Assembly: GCA_900549455.1 (NCBI GenBank)
Contig: UROM01000002.1
Span: 1 to 41,684 of the forward strand
Direction: 5' to 3'
DNA: 41,684 nt
Origin: an uncultured Collinsella sp.
Lineage (GTDB): Bacteria > Actinomycetota > Coriobacteriia > Coriobacteriales > Coriobacteriaceae
Shown here piece after piece: positions 1-8,960 of this stretch. The position numbers and the translations under genes are program-made. The notes beneath the pieces are model-generated. The model was not told the DNA's origin and did not search any database. It saw nothing but the letters and a program-made list of their open reading frames with translations. How positions within the stretch are numbered: the first letter of the stretch is position 1; the number at the start of each line of letters is the position of its first letter.

Positions 1-2
1 TT

Positions 3-578
3 TCCGAGGATCCCGAGCGGGCCGAGGGTGCTCAGGTCGGAGCCCTCAAGATTGACCGCACCGAGAACGAGAATACCTCAACGATTAACGACACCATCGG
101 CGGCATCGTCGCCGCGGCGCTTTCTACCTGCTTTGTCGCGATCCTCCTCGAGCTCGTCTTTCCGCGCGCGACCGCCGGCGCGGCCGGCATGCTTCGTCAA
201 CGACCTACCCCTCTGTGGGTAAGCGGTCTTTTGGGCACGGTGGCCGCCGTTCCCGCCGTCCTGTTGCTCATCATCTCGATTGCAGGTCTGTCGCTCGCTG
301 GAGCTCTCATGTGCGCCGTAATCGGCTTCGCTCTGGTCTCGGCGGCATTTACGGGCACCGCGATCGCGCGCATGGTCGGACACAACCAGAACCGCTACGC
401 CATGGCAGCCGTCGGCGGTGTGGCCGCAGGCGCCCTCACAGGACTTCCCCTCATCGGAGACTTCATCAGCGGCGTGGCATTTGTCTTTATGCTCGGCTAC
501 GTTATCCAGATCATCTGGCGCAATGCCCACCTCAAGCCCCAACAAGCCTCCAACACGCCAGGACTCCCCACCGCCTAG
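3..578 (+). CDS. Polytopic membrane protein, 5'-truncated by the window edge
   Basis: The reading frame is open to the left edge, so only the C-terminal 191 residues are visible and the true start lies outside the window. The visible part begins with about 30 polar, acidic residues. Some five hydrophobic segments follow, at roughly residues 33-53, 73-93, 97-121, 133-150 and 152-171, and then a short polar tail. The glycine/alanine-rich small-residue helices in the second half are typical of small integral membrane proteins. I do not recognise the family. Some bactofilin-like (polymer-forming) proteins end in a similar membrane block, but the diagnostic part would be upstream. A hairpin and a palindromic repeat follow the stop codon. 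Confidence 0.6.
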   Translation, partial: SEDPERAEGAQVGALKIDRTENENTSTINDTIGGIVAAALSTCFVAILLELVFPRATAGAAGMLRQRPTPLWVSGLLGTVAAVPAVLLLIISIAGLSLAGALMCAVIGFALVSAAFTGTAIARMVGHNQNRYAMAAVGGVAAGALTGLPLIGDFISGVAFVFMLGYVIQIIWRNAHLKPQQASNTPGLPTA

Positions 579-587
579 CCGCCAACC

Positions 588-646
588 GCCACAAAAGGGC
601 CAGGCACTTTTGTGGCGGTGCAAAGCAACCTGACCCCATTGCACCA
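588..646. repeat. Two adjacent palindromic intergenic elements (GTCCC-family-like)
   Basis: Bases 588-616 form a hairpin with arms GCCACAAAAG / CTTTTGTGGC. Immediately after, 618-645 is an imperfect palindrome GGTGCAAAG...TTGCACC. Its interior (AACCTGACCCC) closely matches the reverse complement of the element at 7603-7633. The elements lie between a plus-strand gene and the typA terminator and contain no coding sequence. They look like members of a dispersed REP-type family. Confidence 0.6.
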
Positions 647-681
647 AAAAGGGCGCCGACCATTGCGGTCGACGCCCTTTC
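646..681 (-). terminator. Intrinsic terminator of typA
   Basis: Read on the minus strand, AAAGGGCGTCGACC pairs with GGTCGGCGCCCTTT around a short loop, with a single mismatch, and ends in a run of T. It lies 27 bases after the typA stop codon. Confidence 0.8.
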
Positions 682-707
682 TTATTGACGGTTATAAGCC
701 CCGGCGC

Positions 708-2546
<1,839 letters not shown>

Positions 2547-2663
2547 GTAGTTCCCCTATCTTCTATCCATATACAAACGGCACGCGTATGCGACCCACCC
2601 AGCAATGCAACGCTCGGCGGGAATATTGAGCCTTTTACCGAAAACTCGTTTATTTTAGCGATT

Positions 2664-3113
2664 TTAGATAAGAGGGGTTTCCTCACCTGCAGGTTCAGGG
2701 TCGCTCCACATAAAACCATCGCCGGCACCCATGCCCTCATACAGCACATATGCCGAAAAGCCGCTCTCGAGCGTGGTTTCGAAGAAGCTCACGAGCAGGG
2801 CGTCGTGATAGCCGCCGTCAATCTCGACGCAGCCGGTATAGCCGATGGCATAGCGGGCGATACGGCCCAGACCCTCGTCCTTAAGGCCCATCTTGTGCTC
2901 GGAGATAAAGTTGGTGGCAGCCTCGAGACACGCCTCTTCGCCGTCCTCGTCGAGTGCCGCCAGATAGCGGTTGGAAGCAGCGTCCTCGATCGCCACGACT
3001 ACGCCCGGATTCTCGCCGGCGGCAAGGTCGTCCAAGAACGCACCAATCAGGTCACACACCATGGCGTCGAGCTCGGTGGAGACGTTACCGGCGTCCTGCA
3101 TATCCTGTGCCAT
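2664..3113 (-). CDS. Conserved protein of unknown function (149 aa)
   Basis: I do not recognise a family. This is a small, soluble, acidic protein with no signal peptide or membrane segment. Its composition and predicted alternation of helix and strand suggest a compact globular domain. The first half is helical (MAQDMQDAGNVSTELDAMV) and the second half is strand-rich (YTGCVEIDGGYHDALLVSF). A ribosome-binding site GGGAAGG lies 7 bases before the ATG. It follows the 128-residue membrane protein on the same strand after a 30-base gap, so it is probably the distal gene of the BFN-membrane protein-unknown operon. Confidence 0.75.
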   Translation of the reverse strand: MAQDMQDAGNVSTELDAMVCDLIGAFLDDLAAGENPGVVVAIEDAASNRYLAALDEDGEEACLEAATNFISEHKMGLKDEGLGRIARYAIGYTGCVEIDGGYHDALLVSFFETTLESGFSAYVLYEGMGAGDGFMWSDPEPAGEETPLI

Positions 3114-3143
3114 CTCTAGACCTTCCCATCGAATCCGGCGTCG

Positions 3144-3530
3144 TTACAGTTCTTGCGCCTCGGCGGCAATCTTAACAGCGGCATCGCGGGCGCGCATCAT
3201 GTCCGCCGCGCGCTTGTCGAGCACCTTGATCTGGCTGGTCAGCATGACCGCATCGACCACGTCCCAAATCACCAGGCCTGTAGAGATCGAAAACCCAAGC
3301 GCACCAACTGTACCACGAAGGCGCGAACAGATTGCCGCGACAAGGGCCGAGATGACAACCATCTTGATAAACGAGCCGCGGCGCTCGCGAAGCGTGCGGG
3401 CCTGCGTCACATAGGCAATGCGTGCCGCCTCGGACGCCTCGGAGCGCATCTGGGCCTCGCGCGCAATGGCCGCCGCTTCAGCCGATACGCGGGTACCCAT
3501 CAGCGACCTATCCGCTCGCGTGCCAGACAT
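3144..3530 (-). CDS. Small two-helix membrane protein, unknown function
   Basis: This 128-residue protein has an alanine- and arginine-rich N-terminal helix (about residues 15-50), two hydrophobic segments near residues 55-69 and 74-96, and a charged helical C terminus. No family is recognised. No Shine-Dalgarno sequence is evident. Instead its ATG directly abuts the TAA of the upstream bifunctional-nuclease gene, so translation is probably coupled. That arrangement implies a shared transcript, but not necessarily a shared function. Confidence 0.7.
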   Translation of the reverse strand: MSGTRADRSLMGTRVSAEAAAIAREAQMRSEASEAARIAYVTQARTLRERRGSFIKMVVISALVAAICSRLRGTVGALGFSISTGLVIWDVVDAVMLTSQIKVLDKRAADMMRARDAAVKIAAEAQEL

Positions 3531-4031
3531 TTAGAAATCATCGGGGGAGAGCGTATGGACGAACTCGTCGAACTTCTCGAACTCCTGCTCGTCGTCGACT
3601 TCCTCGGCGTGCGGTGAGACGGTGCCCAAGCGATTCATGATGTCGTCCTCCACAAACATGGGGGCATTGCTGCGCACGGCAAGGGCAATGGCATCACTGG
3701 GGCGGGCGTCAATCTTGCGCTCGTCACCATCGACCAGCACGACAATCGTCGCATAGAACACCGGCGGCTCGGCGCGAACGATCTCGATGCGCTCGAGCTT
3801 GGCGCCCAGGGCATCGACGGTATCAAGCAGCAGGTCATGCGTTATCGGGCGCTCGGCGCGACCGCTATCGATGCCACGGCTAATGGCCGCGGCCTCAAAC
3901 GAGCCGGTCTGAATGGAAAGCGAACGCAGGGGTGCCGCCGAATCCGACTTGCCGCAGCGCTCGCGAAGCACGATAAGCGATGGCACGGGACCGGCGGCCA
4001 TGACGATGGTCTCTATGTCGACACGAACCAT
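3531..4031 (-). CDS. Bifunctional nuclease family (BFN/DUF151) protein
   Basis: This 166-residue protein matches the BFN/DUF151 family, whose plant members have been reported to act as nucleases on RNA and DNA. Its role in bacteria is poorly defined. The hallmark is the segment around residues 110-135: FYATIVV..DGDERKIDARPSDAIALAVRSNAPMFV in outline, with the ARPSDAIALA core. The C-terminal acidic tail (EEVDDEQEFEKFDEF) is common in actinobacterial members. I placed the start at the ATG at 4031 because GGAGG lies 7 bases upstream; an upstream in-frame ATG at 4079 lacks this. It heads a three-gene minus-strand operon. Confidence 0.88.
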   Translation of the reverse strand: MVRVDIETIVMAAGPVPSLIVLRERCGKSDSAAPLRSLSIQTGSFEAAAISRGIDSGRAERPITHDLLLDTVDALGAKLERIEIVRAEPPVFYATIVVLVDGDERKIDARPSDAIALAVRSNAPMFVEDDIMNRLGTVSPHAEEVDDEQEFEKFDEFVHTLSPDDF

Positions 4032-4121
4032 GGAACACCTCCGGTACGTAGCGGTTAACACACGGCAGGGTCGCCGCATTGAATAGCTATACTACCCAAT
4101 CTTTCGCCCAGCACACAAAAT

Positions 4122-4163
4122 CAAAGTAGTTAATTTGGGACGGGGCTATTTTGACTACTTTTG
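4122..4163. repeat. Palindromic intergenic element with GGGAC core
   Basis: Near-perfect inverted repeats CAAAGTAGT and ACTACTTTTG flank a 23-base interior containing TTTGGGACGGGG. There is no T-run, so it is not an intrinsic terminator. It resembles the other GGGAC/GTCCC palindromes of the window in size and design. Confidence 0.5.
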
Positions 4164-4172
4164 TTGGATAAG

Positions 4173-4202
4173 AAAAAAGCCCCGAGGCAATGCCCCAGGG
4201 CT
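4173..4202 (-). terminator. Intrinsic terminator of tRNA-Ile
   Basis: On the minus strand an 11-bp stem (AGCCCTGGGGC / GCCTCGGGGCT, with G-T pairs, loop ATT) is followed by six T residues. It lies 13 bases beyond the CCA end of the tRNA gene. Confidence 0.85.
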
Positions 4203-4215
4203 CTTAACGTTTTGA

Positions 4216-4292
4216 TGGTGGACCTGACAAGATTCGAACTTGTGACCTCCCGGTTATCAGCCGGACGCTCTAACCAACTGAGCTACAGGTCC
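4216..4292 (-). tRNA. tRNA-Ile (anticodon GAU)
   Basis: The minus-strand sequence folds as a standard 77-nt cloverleaf. The acceptor stem GGACCTG pairs with CAGGTCC, the D arm contains AGCTCAGTTGGTTAGAGC, the anticodon loop is CTGATAA (anticodon GAT), and the T arm contains GTTCGAATC. The 3' CCA is encoded (plus-strand 4216-4218). It decodes AUC/AUU isoleucine codons. It stands alone with its own promoter and terminator rather than inside a visible rRNA operon. Confidence 0.97.
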
Positions 4293-4306
4293 ATCGCGCA
4301 AGGGAT

Positions 4307-4336
4307 ATATTAGACGAGTCGTTACGCGCGCGTCAA
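4307..4336 (-). promoter_or_regulatory. Promoter of tRNA-Ile
   Basis: The minus strand shows TTGACG (plus 4331-4336), an 18-base spacer and TAATAT (plus 4307-4312). Transcription would start only a few bases before the tRNA 5' end at 4292. This is a good housekeeping-sigma match. Confidence 0.75.
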
Positions 4337-4575
4337 CAACTTTTTTTGAAAATCTTTGGGGGTGTCGGCCCCGGCCGCCCGGCGGCATGCGAAGTCGCCT
4401 GCTCGGGCAGTCCTGCTCGCACGGAGAGCACATTAAGTGCTCTCCGGCTCGTGCGGAACTCGCGATCGATGTTGCCCCATACGCCCGTCCAGGTCCTTAG
4501 ATAACGTTGCTTGCGAACGTCGCTCTGCTCGTCCGCTTTTTTGATCTGGAGAGCCGGGTGGGCTGATATATATGG
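4337..4575. other. Intergenic region with a perfect hairpin; no gene assigned
   Basis: This stretch lies between the tRNA promoter and the manA terminator. Bases 4423-4445 form a perfect 9-bp hairpin (GGAGAGCAC / GTGCTCTCC, loop ATTAA), with GCTCGCAC and GTGC sequences around it but no T-run. One minus-strand frame through the region is open for about 75 codons (containing TWTGVWGNIDREF) and ends at a TGA near 4335. It lacks a convincing start and ribosome-binding site, so it may be a decayed gene end or a repeat. I see no other feature. Confidence 0.35.
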
Positions 4576-4615
4576 ACAAGGGGCTCCCCCGTTGGTGAAC
4601 GGGGGAGCCCCTTGT
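4576..4615 (-). terminator. Intrinsic terminator of manA
   Basis: A perfect long stem (ACAAGGGGCTCCCCCGTT / AACGGGGGAGCCCCTTGT, with a very short loop) lies 24 bases after the manA stop codon. The T-tract is poor, so it may act as a processing or mRNA-stabilising hairpin as well as a terminator. Confidence 0.65.
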
Positions 4616-4638
4616 TGCGTTTGGGTTGTTGGTGCGAA

Positions 4639-5571
4639 CTAGAGGTGGCTGATGATCAGTTCCATCTTGCCTTCGAGGTCGATGGAGCTGACGGTGCTCG
4701 GGGCCAGCAGGTGGCTTCCCTTGTGGACGGGGTCGCCGCAGACGGTGCCTTCGCCGTCGATGACCGACAGGCACATGAAGGGCCAGCGCTGGTCGAGGGT
4801 CTTGCTGCCGTTGGCGCGCACGCGATCGACGGTGTAGCAGGGGTTGGACTCGAGCTCGGTCACGCCGTCCACCTCGGGCGCGGTCACCGTGCCGTCGGTC
4901 GGAGCCTGAGCATCAAAGTCGATGCAGTCGAGGCTCTGCTCAATGTGCAGCGGGCGCAGCTTTCCGTCGGTGCCGGGGCGGTCGTAGTCGTACAGGCGAT
5001 ATGTCACGTCGCTCGACTGCTGCGTCTCCAGAATCAGCGTGCCGGTCTTGATGGCGTGAACGGTGCCGGAGTCGATCTGGAAAAAGTCTCCCTTGTGAAT
5101 CGGCAGCACGTTGAGCATCTCGTCCCAACGGCCCCCCTCGATCATCTGCGCGGCCTCGGCGCGGTCGTGCGCGCGCTGGCCGACGATGATCGTGGCACCG
5201 GGCTCGCAGTCCAGTACATACCAGCACTCGGTTTTGCCCAGGCTGCCGTTCTCGTGCTTGGCGGCGTACTCGTCGTTGGGATGAATCTGGATCGAAAGGT
5301 CGTCCTTGGCGTCCAGAATCTTGATGAGCAACGGGAACTCCTTGCCCTCGCAGTTGCCAAAGAGCTCGCGGTGCTCGGCCCACAGCCACGACAGCGTGTG
5401 GCCGGCGTACGGTCCCTCCGCAATCTGGCAGTCGCCGTTGGGATGGGCCGAGATGGCCCAGCACTCACCGATGGGACCCTCGGGAATGTCGTAGCCAAAC
5501 ACGGTCTCCAACTGGCGGCCGCCCCAGATCTTCTCGTGGAAGATCGGCGTGAGTTTAATCAAATCGGACAT
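4639..5571 (-). CDS. manA: Mannose-6-phosphate isomerase, class I (type I PMI)
   Basis: This enzyme interconverts mannose 6-phosphate and fructose 6-phosphate and depends on a bound zinc ion. The cupin-type PMI signatures are visible: FHEKIWGG near the N terminus, the metal-ligand motif IQIHPNDEYA, GKTECWYVLD with the Glu ligand, and GTVHAI with the His ligand. At about 310 residues it is the short class found in Gram-positive bacteria. I chose the second ATG (5571) because GGGAG lies 7 bases before it; the ATG at 5577 is only one base from that site. The divergent or unrelated ROK kinase and the GntR regulator directly upstream suggest a sugar-metabolism neighbourhood. Confidence 0.92.
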   Translation of the reverse strand: MSDLIKLTPIFHEKIWGGRQLETVFGYDIPEGPIGECWAISAHPNGDCQIAEGPYAGHTLSWLWAEHRELFGNCEGKEFPLLIKILDAKDDLSIQIHPNDEYAAKHENGSLGKTECWYVLDCEPGATIIVGQRAHDRAEAAQMIEGGRWDEMLNVLPIHKGDFFQIDSGTVHAIKTGTLILETQQSSDVTYRLYDYDRPGTDGKLRPLHIEQSLDCIDFDAQAPTDGTVTAPEVDGVTELESNPCYTVDRVRANGSKTLDQRWPFMCLSVIDGEGTVCGDPVHKGSHLLAPSTVSSIDLEGKMELIISHL

Positions 5572-5645
5572 GTGCATACTCCCATAAGGTTGTGCGGGTG
5601 CCGCGTAAGACGGCTCAAAACGAGCGCCCGCGTGACTACAAAAAC

Positions 5646-6365
5646 CTATGCCAACGTTACGTTGTGCAACTCAAAGCGATCGCCAACGTTGCGCGAGATC
5701 GAATACTCAAAGGCGGCGCCGCTGTCCAAAAAGCCAATCTGGGTGAGCTCGAGCAGGGGAGAGCCAAGTTTGGTGTCCAGACGCTCGGCTTCTTCCTCGG
5801 TTGCTGCCACGGCGCGAATGGTACGGTGGAAGCTCGAAATCTTCAGCCCACATTGCTCGCGGATGAAGCGGTAGACCGATCCGTACAGGTCCTTTTTTTT
5901 AAGGCCTGGAATCAGCTCGAGGGGCATGTAGGTGTACTCGATAACGATGGGCTTCTCATCGGCCTGACGCACGCGCACGACGTGATAGGCAAAGTCATCC
6001 TCGGCAATTCCCAGCTGGGCTGCGATGTCCGCTGGTGGATTAACGATCGAGAAATCGTAGACCACCGAGGTCACCTTCTCCCCGCGATGCTCATACGAAA
6101 AACCCTGGGTACGGTCGTTTTTGCCCTGGAAAAACGCCTGGCCGGGAAGCCCCGCCGTGTCCTTAACGTAGGTACCCGATCCACGCCGGCTGGTAATAAG
6201 ACCTTCTTCGGTGATTTGTTCAATAGCTCGTTTGACGGTGATTTTGGAAACGTTATAGAGCTTGCAGAACTCAACCACGGTAGGAAGCTTGTCGCCCGGT
6301 TTAAGAGCGCCATCCTCGATAGTGCGACGAATATCTGCAGCTATCGCTTCGTATTTGGGAATCAT
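5646..6365 (-). CDS. GntR family transcriptional regulator with UTRA ligand domain
   Basis: This 239-residue protein has an N-terminal winged helix-turn-helix (about residues 5-70; PTVVEFCKLYNVSKITVKRAI) followed by a UTRA domain (about 90-230). It belongs to the HutC-type GntR family, whose members usually repress sugar or amino-acid genes until a phosphorylated sugar or metabolite binds the UTRA domain. The start has AAGGAGG upstream on the minus strand. It sits 74 bases upstream of manA on the same strand and opposite the ROK kinase, so either could be its target. A 14-bp palindrome at 6484-6497 lies in its upstream region. It is not closely similar to the second GntR protein at 37322. Confidence 0.9.
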   Translation of the reverse strand: MIPKYEAIAADIRRTIEDGALKPGDKLPTVVEFCKLYNVSKITVKRAIEQITEEGLITSRRGSGTYVKDTAGLPGQAFFQGKNDRTQGFSYEHRGEKVTSVVYDFSIVNPPADIAAQLGIAEDDFAYHVVRVRQADEKPIVIEYTYMPLELIPGLKKKDLYGSVYRFIREQCGLKISSFHRTIRAVAATEEEAERLDTKLGSPLLELTQIGFLDSGAAFEYSISRNVGDRFELHNVTLA

Positions 6366-6483
6366 GGAACCTCCTTTCCAACTTGGTTGAGTATAAAAGA
6401 AAGTATAGTTAACACCTAAGCATCCCTATTGTATATTTAAAGAGTTCGAGAAAGATATAATTAAAAGTCGCTTTGCATATAAA

Positions 6484-6497
6484 TTAGAGCGCTCTAA
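6484..6497. promoter_or_regulatory. Candidate operator palindrome TTAGAGCGCTCTAA
   Basis: A perfect 14-bp palindrome lies in the AT-rich space between the minus-strand GntR gene and the plus-strand ROK kinase. It could be a binding site for a dimeric regulator, perhaps the adjacent GntR protein. No experimental or comparative support is available here. Confidence 0.4.
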
Positions 6498-6552
6498 ATA
6501 GATAAACATCTGAGTAATGTCGCGTTAAGCGGTCATTCGCGTTTTCCCAGAT

Positions 6553-6594
6553 AAAACCTGCCAAAACAAACCTGTCCCTTTTTGGTAGGTTTTT
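6553..6594. repeat. Palindromic intergenic element with CCTGTCCC core
   Basis: Arms AAAACCTGCCAAAA and TTTTTGGTAGGTTTT (one mismatch) surround CAAACCTGTCCC. The design matches the palindromes at 618-645 and 7603-7633. It lies just upstream of the ROK kinase gene and could also act as a weak terminator, because the right arm ends in T residues. Confidence 0.55.
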
Positions 6595-6647
6595 GCCTTG
6601 GGAGCGGTACCATACAGGCAATGTTTAAACGAGAAAGGTGGGCTCCC

Positions 6648-7601
6648 ATGGAACCTAAGCAGTATTACATCGGCATCGACGTCGGCGGCACCTCGGTCAA
6701 GGAGGGTCTGTTCGATGAGGACGGAAACCTGCTTGCCAAGGCCAGCGTGCCCACGCCTCCCATCGTTGACGCTGCGGGCTTTGCCGCGGTGACCGAGGCT
6801 ATCGACCAGGTGGTCGCCAAGGCCCAGATTCCGCGTGCCTTTGTGTCGGGCATTGGCCTGGCCGTTCCGTGCCCCATCCCGGCATCGGGCGATGCCAAGG
6901 TCAAGGCGAACATCGCCATCAACCTGCCCGAGCTCAAGATCGCCATCCAGGAGCACTGCCCCGACGCGGTCGTTAAGTACGAGAACGACGCCAACGCCGC
7001 TGCTATGGGCGAGGCCTGGCTCGGCTCTGCCAAGGGCGTACAGAACGTGGTGATGGTCACCATTGGTACCGGCGTGGGCGGCGGCGTTATCGTTAACGGC
7101 GACGTGGTATCGGGCGTTGTGGGCGCCGGCGGCGAGATTGGCCACATGTGCCTGAACCCGGCTGAGGAGCGCACCTGCGGCTGCGGCGGCCATGGCCATC
7201 TGGAGCAGTATTCCAGCGCCACCGGCGTGGTGAGCAACTACCTTGCCGAGTGCGAGAAGGCGGGCGTCGAGCCCATCGAGCTGACCGGCCCCTCCGATTC
7301 CAAGGACGTGTTCCAGGCCTGCCGCGAGGGCGACAAGCTCGCGCTGGCAGCTGCCGATACCATGGCCGACTATCTCGGCCGTGCACTGGCGCTTATTGCC
7401 AACGTGGTTGATCCCGAGATGTTCCTCATCGGCGGCGGCGCCTCCGCCTCGGCCGATGTCTACCTCGACAAGGTTCGCGAGCACTTTAAGCAGTACGCGC
7501 TTTCCGCCTCGCGCGAGACGCCCATTAAGGTCGCTTCGCTCGGAAACGACGCCGGCATCATCGGTGCCGCCTACGTAGCCCTGCGCGCCGCCGGTAAATA
7601 G
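6648..7601 (+). CDS. ROK family sugar kinase (glucokinase-like)
   Basis: This 317-residue ROK kinase phosphorylates a hexose, most likely glucose or a related sugar such as N-acetylmannosamine, with ATP. The ATP-binding motif GIDVGGTSVK is at residues 9-18 and the second phosphate motif (GTGVGGGVI) is present in the middle. The zinc-site region comprises EIGHM (His166) and CGCGGHGHLE (177-186). In the classical ROK motif CxCGxxGCxE the third cysteine is replaced by His184, which also occurs in some glucokinases. I chose ATG 6648 because GAAAGGTGGG lies just upstream; a more 5' in-frame ATG would add a tail unlike the family. The substrate cannot be fixed from sequence alone. Confidence 0.9.
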   Translation: MEPKQYYIGIDVGGTSVKEGLFDEDGNLLAKASVPTPPIVDAAGFAAVTEAIDQVVAKAQIPRAFVSGIGLAVPCPIPASGDAKVKANIAINLPELKIAIQEHCPDAVVKYENDANAAAMGEAWLGSAKGVQNVVMVTIGTGVGGGVIVNGDVVSGVVGAGGEIGHMCLNPAEERTCGCGGHGHLEQYSSATGVVSNYLAECEKAGVEPIELTGPSDSKDVFQACREGDKLALAAADTMADYLGRALALIANVVDPEMFLIGGGASASADVYLDKVREHFKQYALSASRETPIKVASLGNDAGIIGAAYVALRAAGK

Positions 7602-7602
7602 C

Positions 7603-7653
7603 TGGTGCAAGGGGGACAGGTTACTTTGCACCAACATGGTGCAAAAGGGACAG
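7603..7653. repeat. Palindromic intergenic element with GGGACAGG core plus partial second copy
   Basis: TGGTGCAA (7603-7610) and TTTGCACCA (7625-7633) are inverted around GGGGGACAGGTTAC. A partial direct copy, TGGTGCAAAAGGGACAG, follows at 7637-7653. It starts two bases after the ROK kinase stop codon. Its reverse complement closely matches the element at 618-645. Confidence 0.65.
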
Positions 7654-7769
7654 CCTTGGCCCCCGTGCCTGCGCCCCAAAATATACCGTGGCCCTTCCGT
7701 CTGCGAAGGCTCGGCATCGGCGTGCTACCATAGCTACGTCCAAGTACACATATCAAGTGGAGGATATCC

Positions 7770-8693
7770 ATGGCAAACGTTCTTGTCTTTGGTCACCAGA
7801 ACCCCGATAACGACGCCATCATGAGCGCCGTCGTCCTGTCCCAGCTGCTCAACCAGGTTGAGTATGCCGGCAACACCTACGAGGCCTGCGCCCTTGGTCA
7901 GCTTCCGGCCGAGTCCGCCAAGCTGCTCGCCGACGCCGGCATTGCCGAGCCCCGCGTGATCGAGTCCGTCGAGGCCGGTCAGCTCGTCGTCCTCACCGAC
8001 CACAACGAGTCTGCCCAGTCCGTCGCCGGTCTTAAGGACGCCACGGTCTTTGGCGTCGTCGACCACCACCGCATCGGCGACTTCGAGACCGCCGGCCCGC
8101 TGCACTACATCTGCCTGCCCTGGGGCTCCAGCTGCACCATCGTCACCAAACTCGCCGGCGTGCTCGGCGTTGAGCTTTCCGACGTTCAGGCCAAGCTGCT
8201 GCTCTCGGCCATGATGACCGACACGCTCATGCTCAAGAGCCCCACCACCACCGATGTCGACCGCGCCGTCGCCGCCAAGCTCGGCGAGCAGGTGGGCGTC
8301 GACCCGGTCAAGTTTGGCATGGAGGTCTTCCTCACCCGTCCGTCTGGCTCCTTCACCGCAGCCGAGATGGTCGGCAACGACATCAAGATGTTCGAGCCTG
8401 CCGGCAAGAAGCTGCTCATCGGCCAGTACGAGACTGTCGACAAGACTCGCGCACTCGGCATGATCGACGAGATTCGCGAGGCCATGCGCGCCTACGCCGC
8501 CGAGAAGGGTGCCGACGGCATCGTCCTGTGCATCACTGACATCATGGAGGAGGGCTCGCAGGTCCTGCTCGAGGGCGAGACCGAGGCTGCTCAGAAGGGC
8601 CTGGGCATTGCCGACGAGCACGACGGCGTCTGGATGCCGGGCGTCCTCTCCCGTAAGAAGCAGGTCGCTGCCCCCATCATGGCCGCCTGCTAG
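7770..8693 (+). CDS. ppaC: Manganese-dependent inorganic pyrophosphatase (family II)
   Basis: This cytoplasmic enzyme hydrolyses pyrophosphate to two phosphates and so drives biosynthetic reactions. At 307 residues it has the normal length of family II (DHH-type) pyrophosphatases without CBS inserts. The metal ligands are in the expected places: His9, Asp13 and Asp15 in GHQNPDNDA, a DHNE motif and DHHRIGDF. The C-terminal substrate-binding SRKKQ motif is also present. GGAGGA lies 7 bases upstream of the ATG. It is monocistronic, with a strong terminator. Confidence 0.96.
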   Translation: MANVLVFGHQNPDNDAIMSAVVLSQLLNQVEYAGNTYEACALGQLPAESAKLLADAGIAEPRVIESVEAGQLVVLTDHNESAQSVAGLKDATVFGVVDHHRIGDFETAGPLHYICLPWGSSCTIVTKLAGVLGVELSDVQAKLLLSAMMTDTLMLKSPTTTDVDRAVAAKLGEQVGVDPVKFGMEVFLTRPSGSFTAAEMVGNDIKMFEPAGKKLLIGQYETVDKTRALGMIDEIREAMRAYAAEKGADGIVLCITDIMEEGSQVLLEGETEAAQKGLGIADEHDGVWMPGVLSRKKQVAAPIMAAC

Positions 8694-8713
8694 GTTTAGT
8701 TGACCAAACGCCA

Positions 8714-8752
8714 CGACCGGATCGCGGAAGCCCCGCGCTCCGGTCGTTTTTT
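8714..8752 (+). terminator. Intrinsic terminator of ppaC
   Basis: CGACCGGA pairs with TCCGGTCG, with a further internal CGCGG/CCGCG pairing, and is followed by six T residues. It lies 21 bases after the stop codon. Confidence 0.9.
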
Positions 8753-8889
8753 GTGCACGGCGCCGCGTCGTCTCTTGGATAGGCGCGCCCGTGCCGTTGA
8801 GCAAATAATGTTCAACCTGTGGTTCCGCTTTTCGGCCACGCCTGCGTGCCTGTCGTGCAGAGTAGGCTAGATGTAAGCGTAATACGTTA

Positions 8890-8946
8890 GAGCGCGGCAC
8901 CGCCACTTGGGCGGGCCGTGCTTTTTTAAGACGGGAGCTTTCCCGT
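8890..8946 (+). promoter_or_regulatory. Structured leader of nhaA (attenuator-like)
   Basis: Two hairpins precede the nhaA ribosome-binding site. The first (about 8895-8922) pairs GCAC/GTGC and CGCC/GGCG segments and is followed by six T residues, like an intrinsic terminator inside the leader. The second is ACGGGA / TCCCGT (8931-8946), ending just before the Shine-Dalgarno AAAGGAG. This layout would allow transcriptional or translational control. Li+/Na+-sensing riboswitch classes are known upstream of nhaA-type genes, but I cannot assign this leader to one. Confidence 0.45.
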
Positions 8947-8960
8947 GAAAGGAGCCGCCC

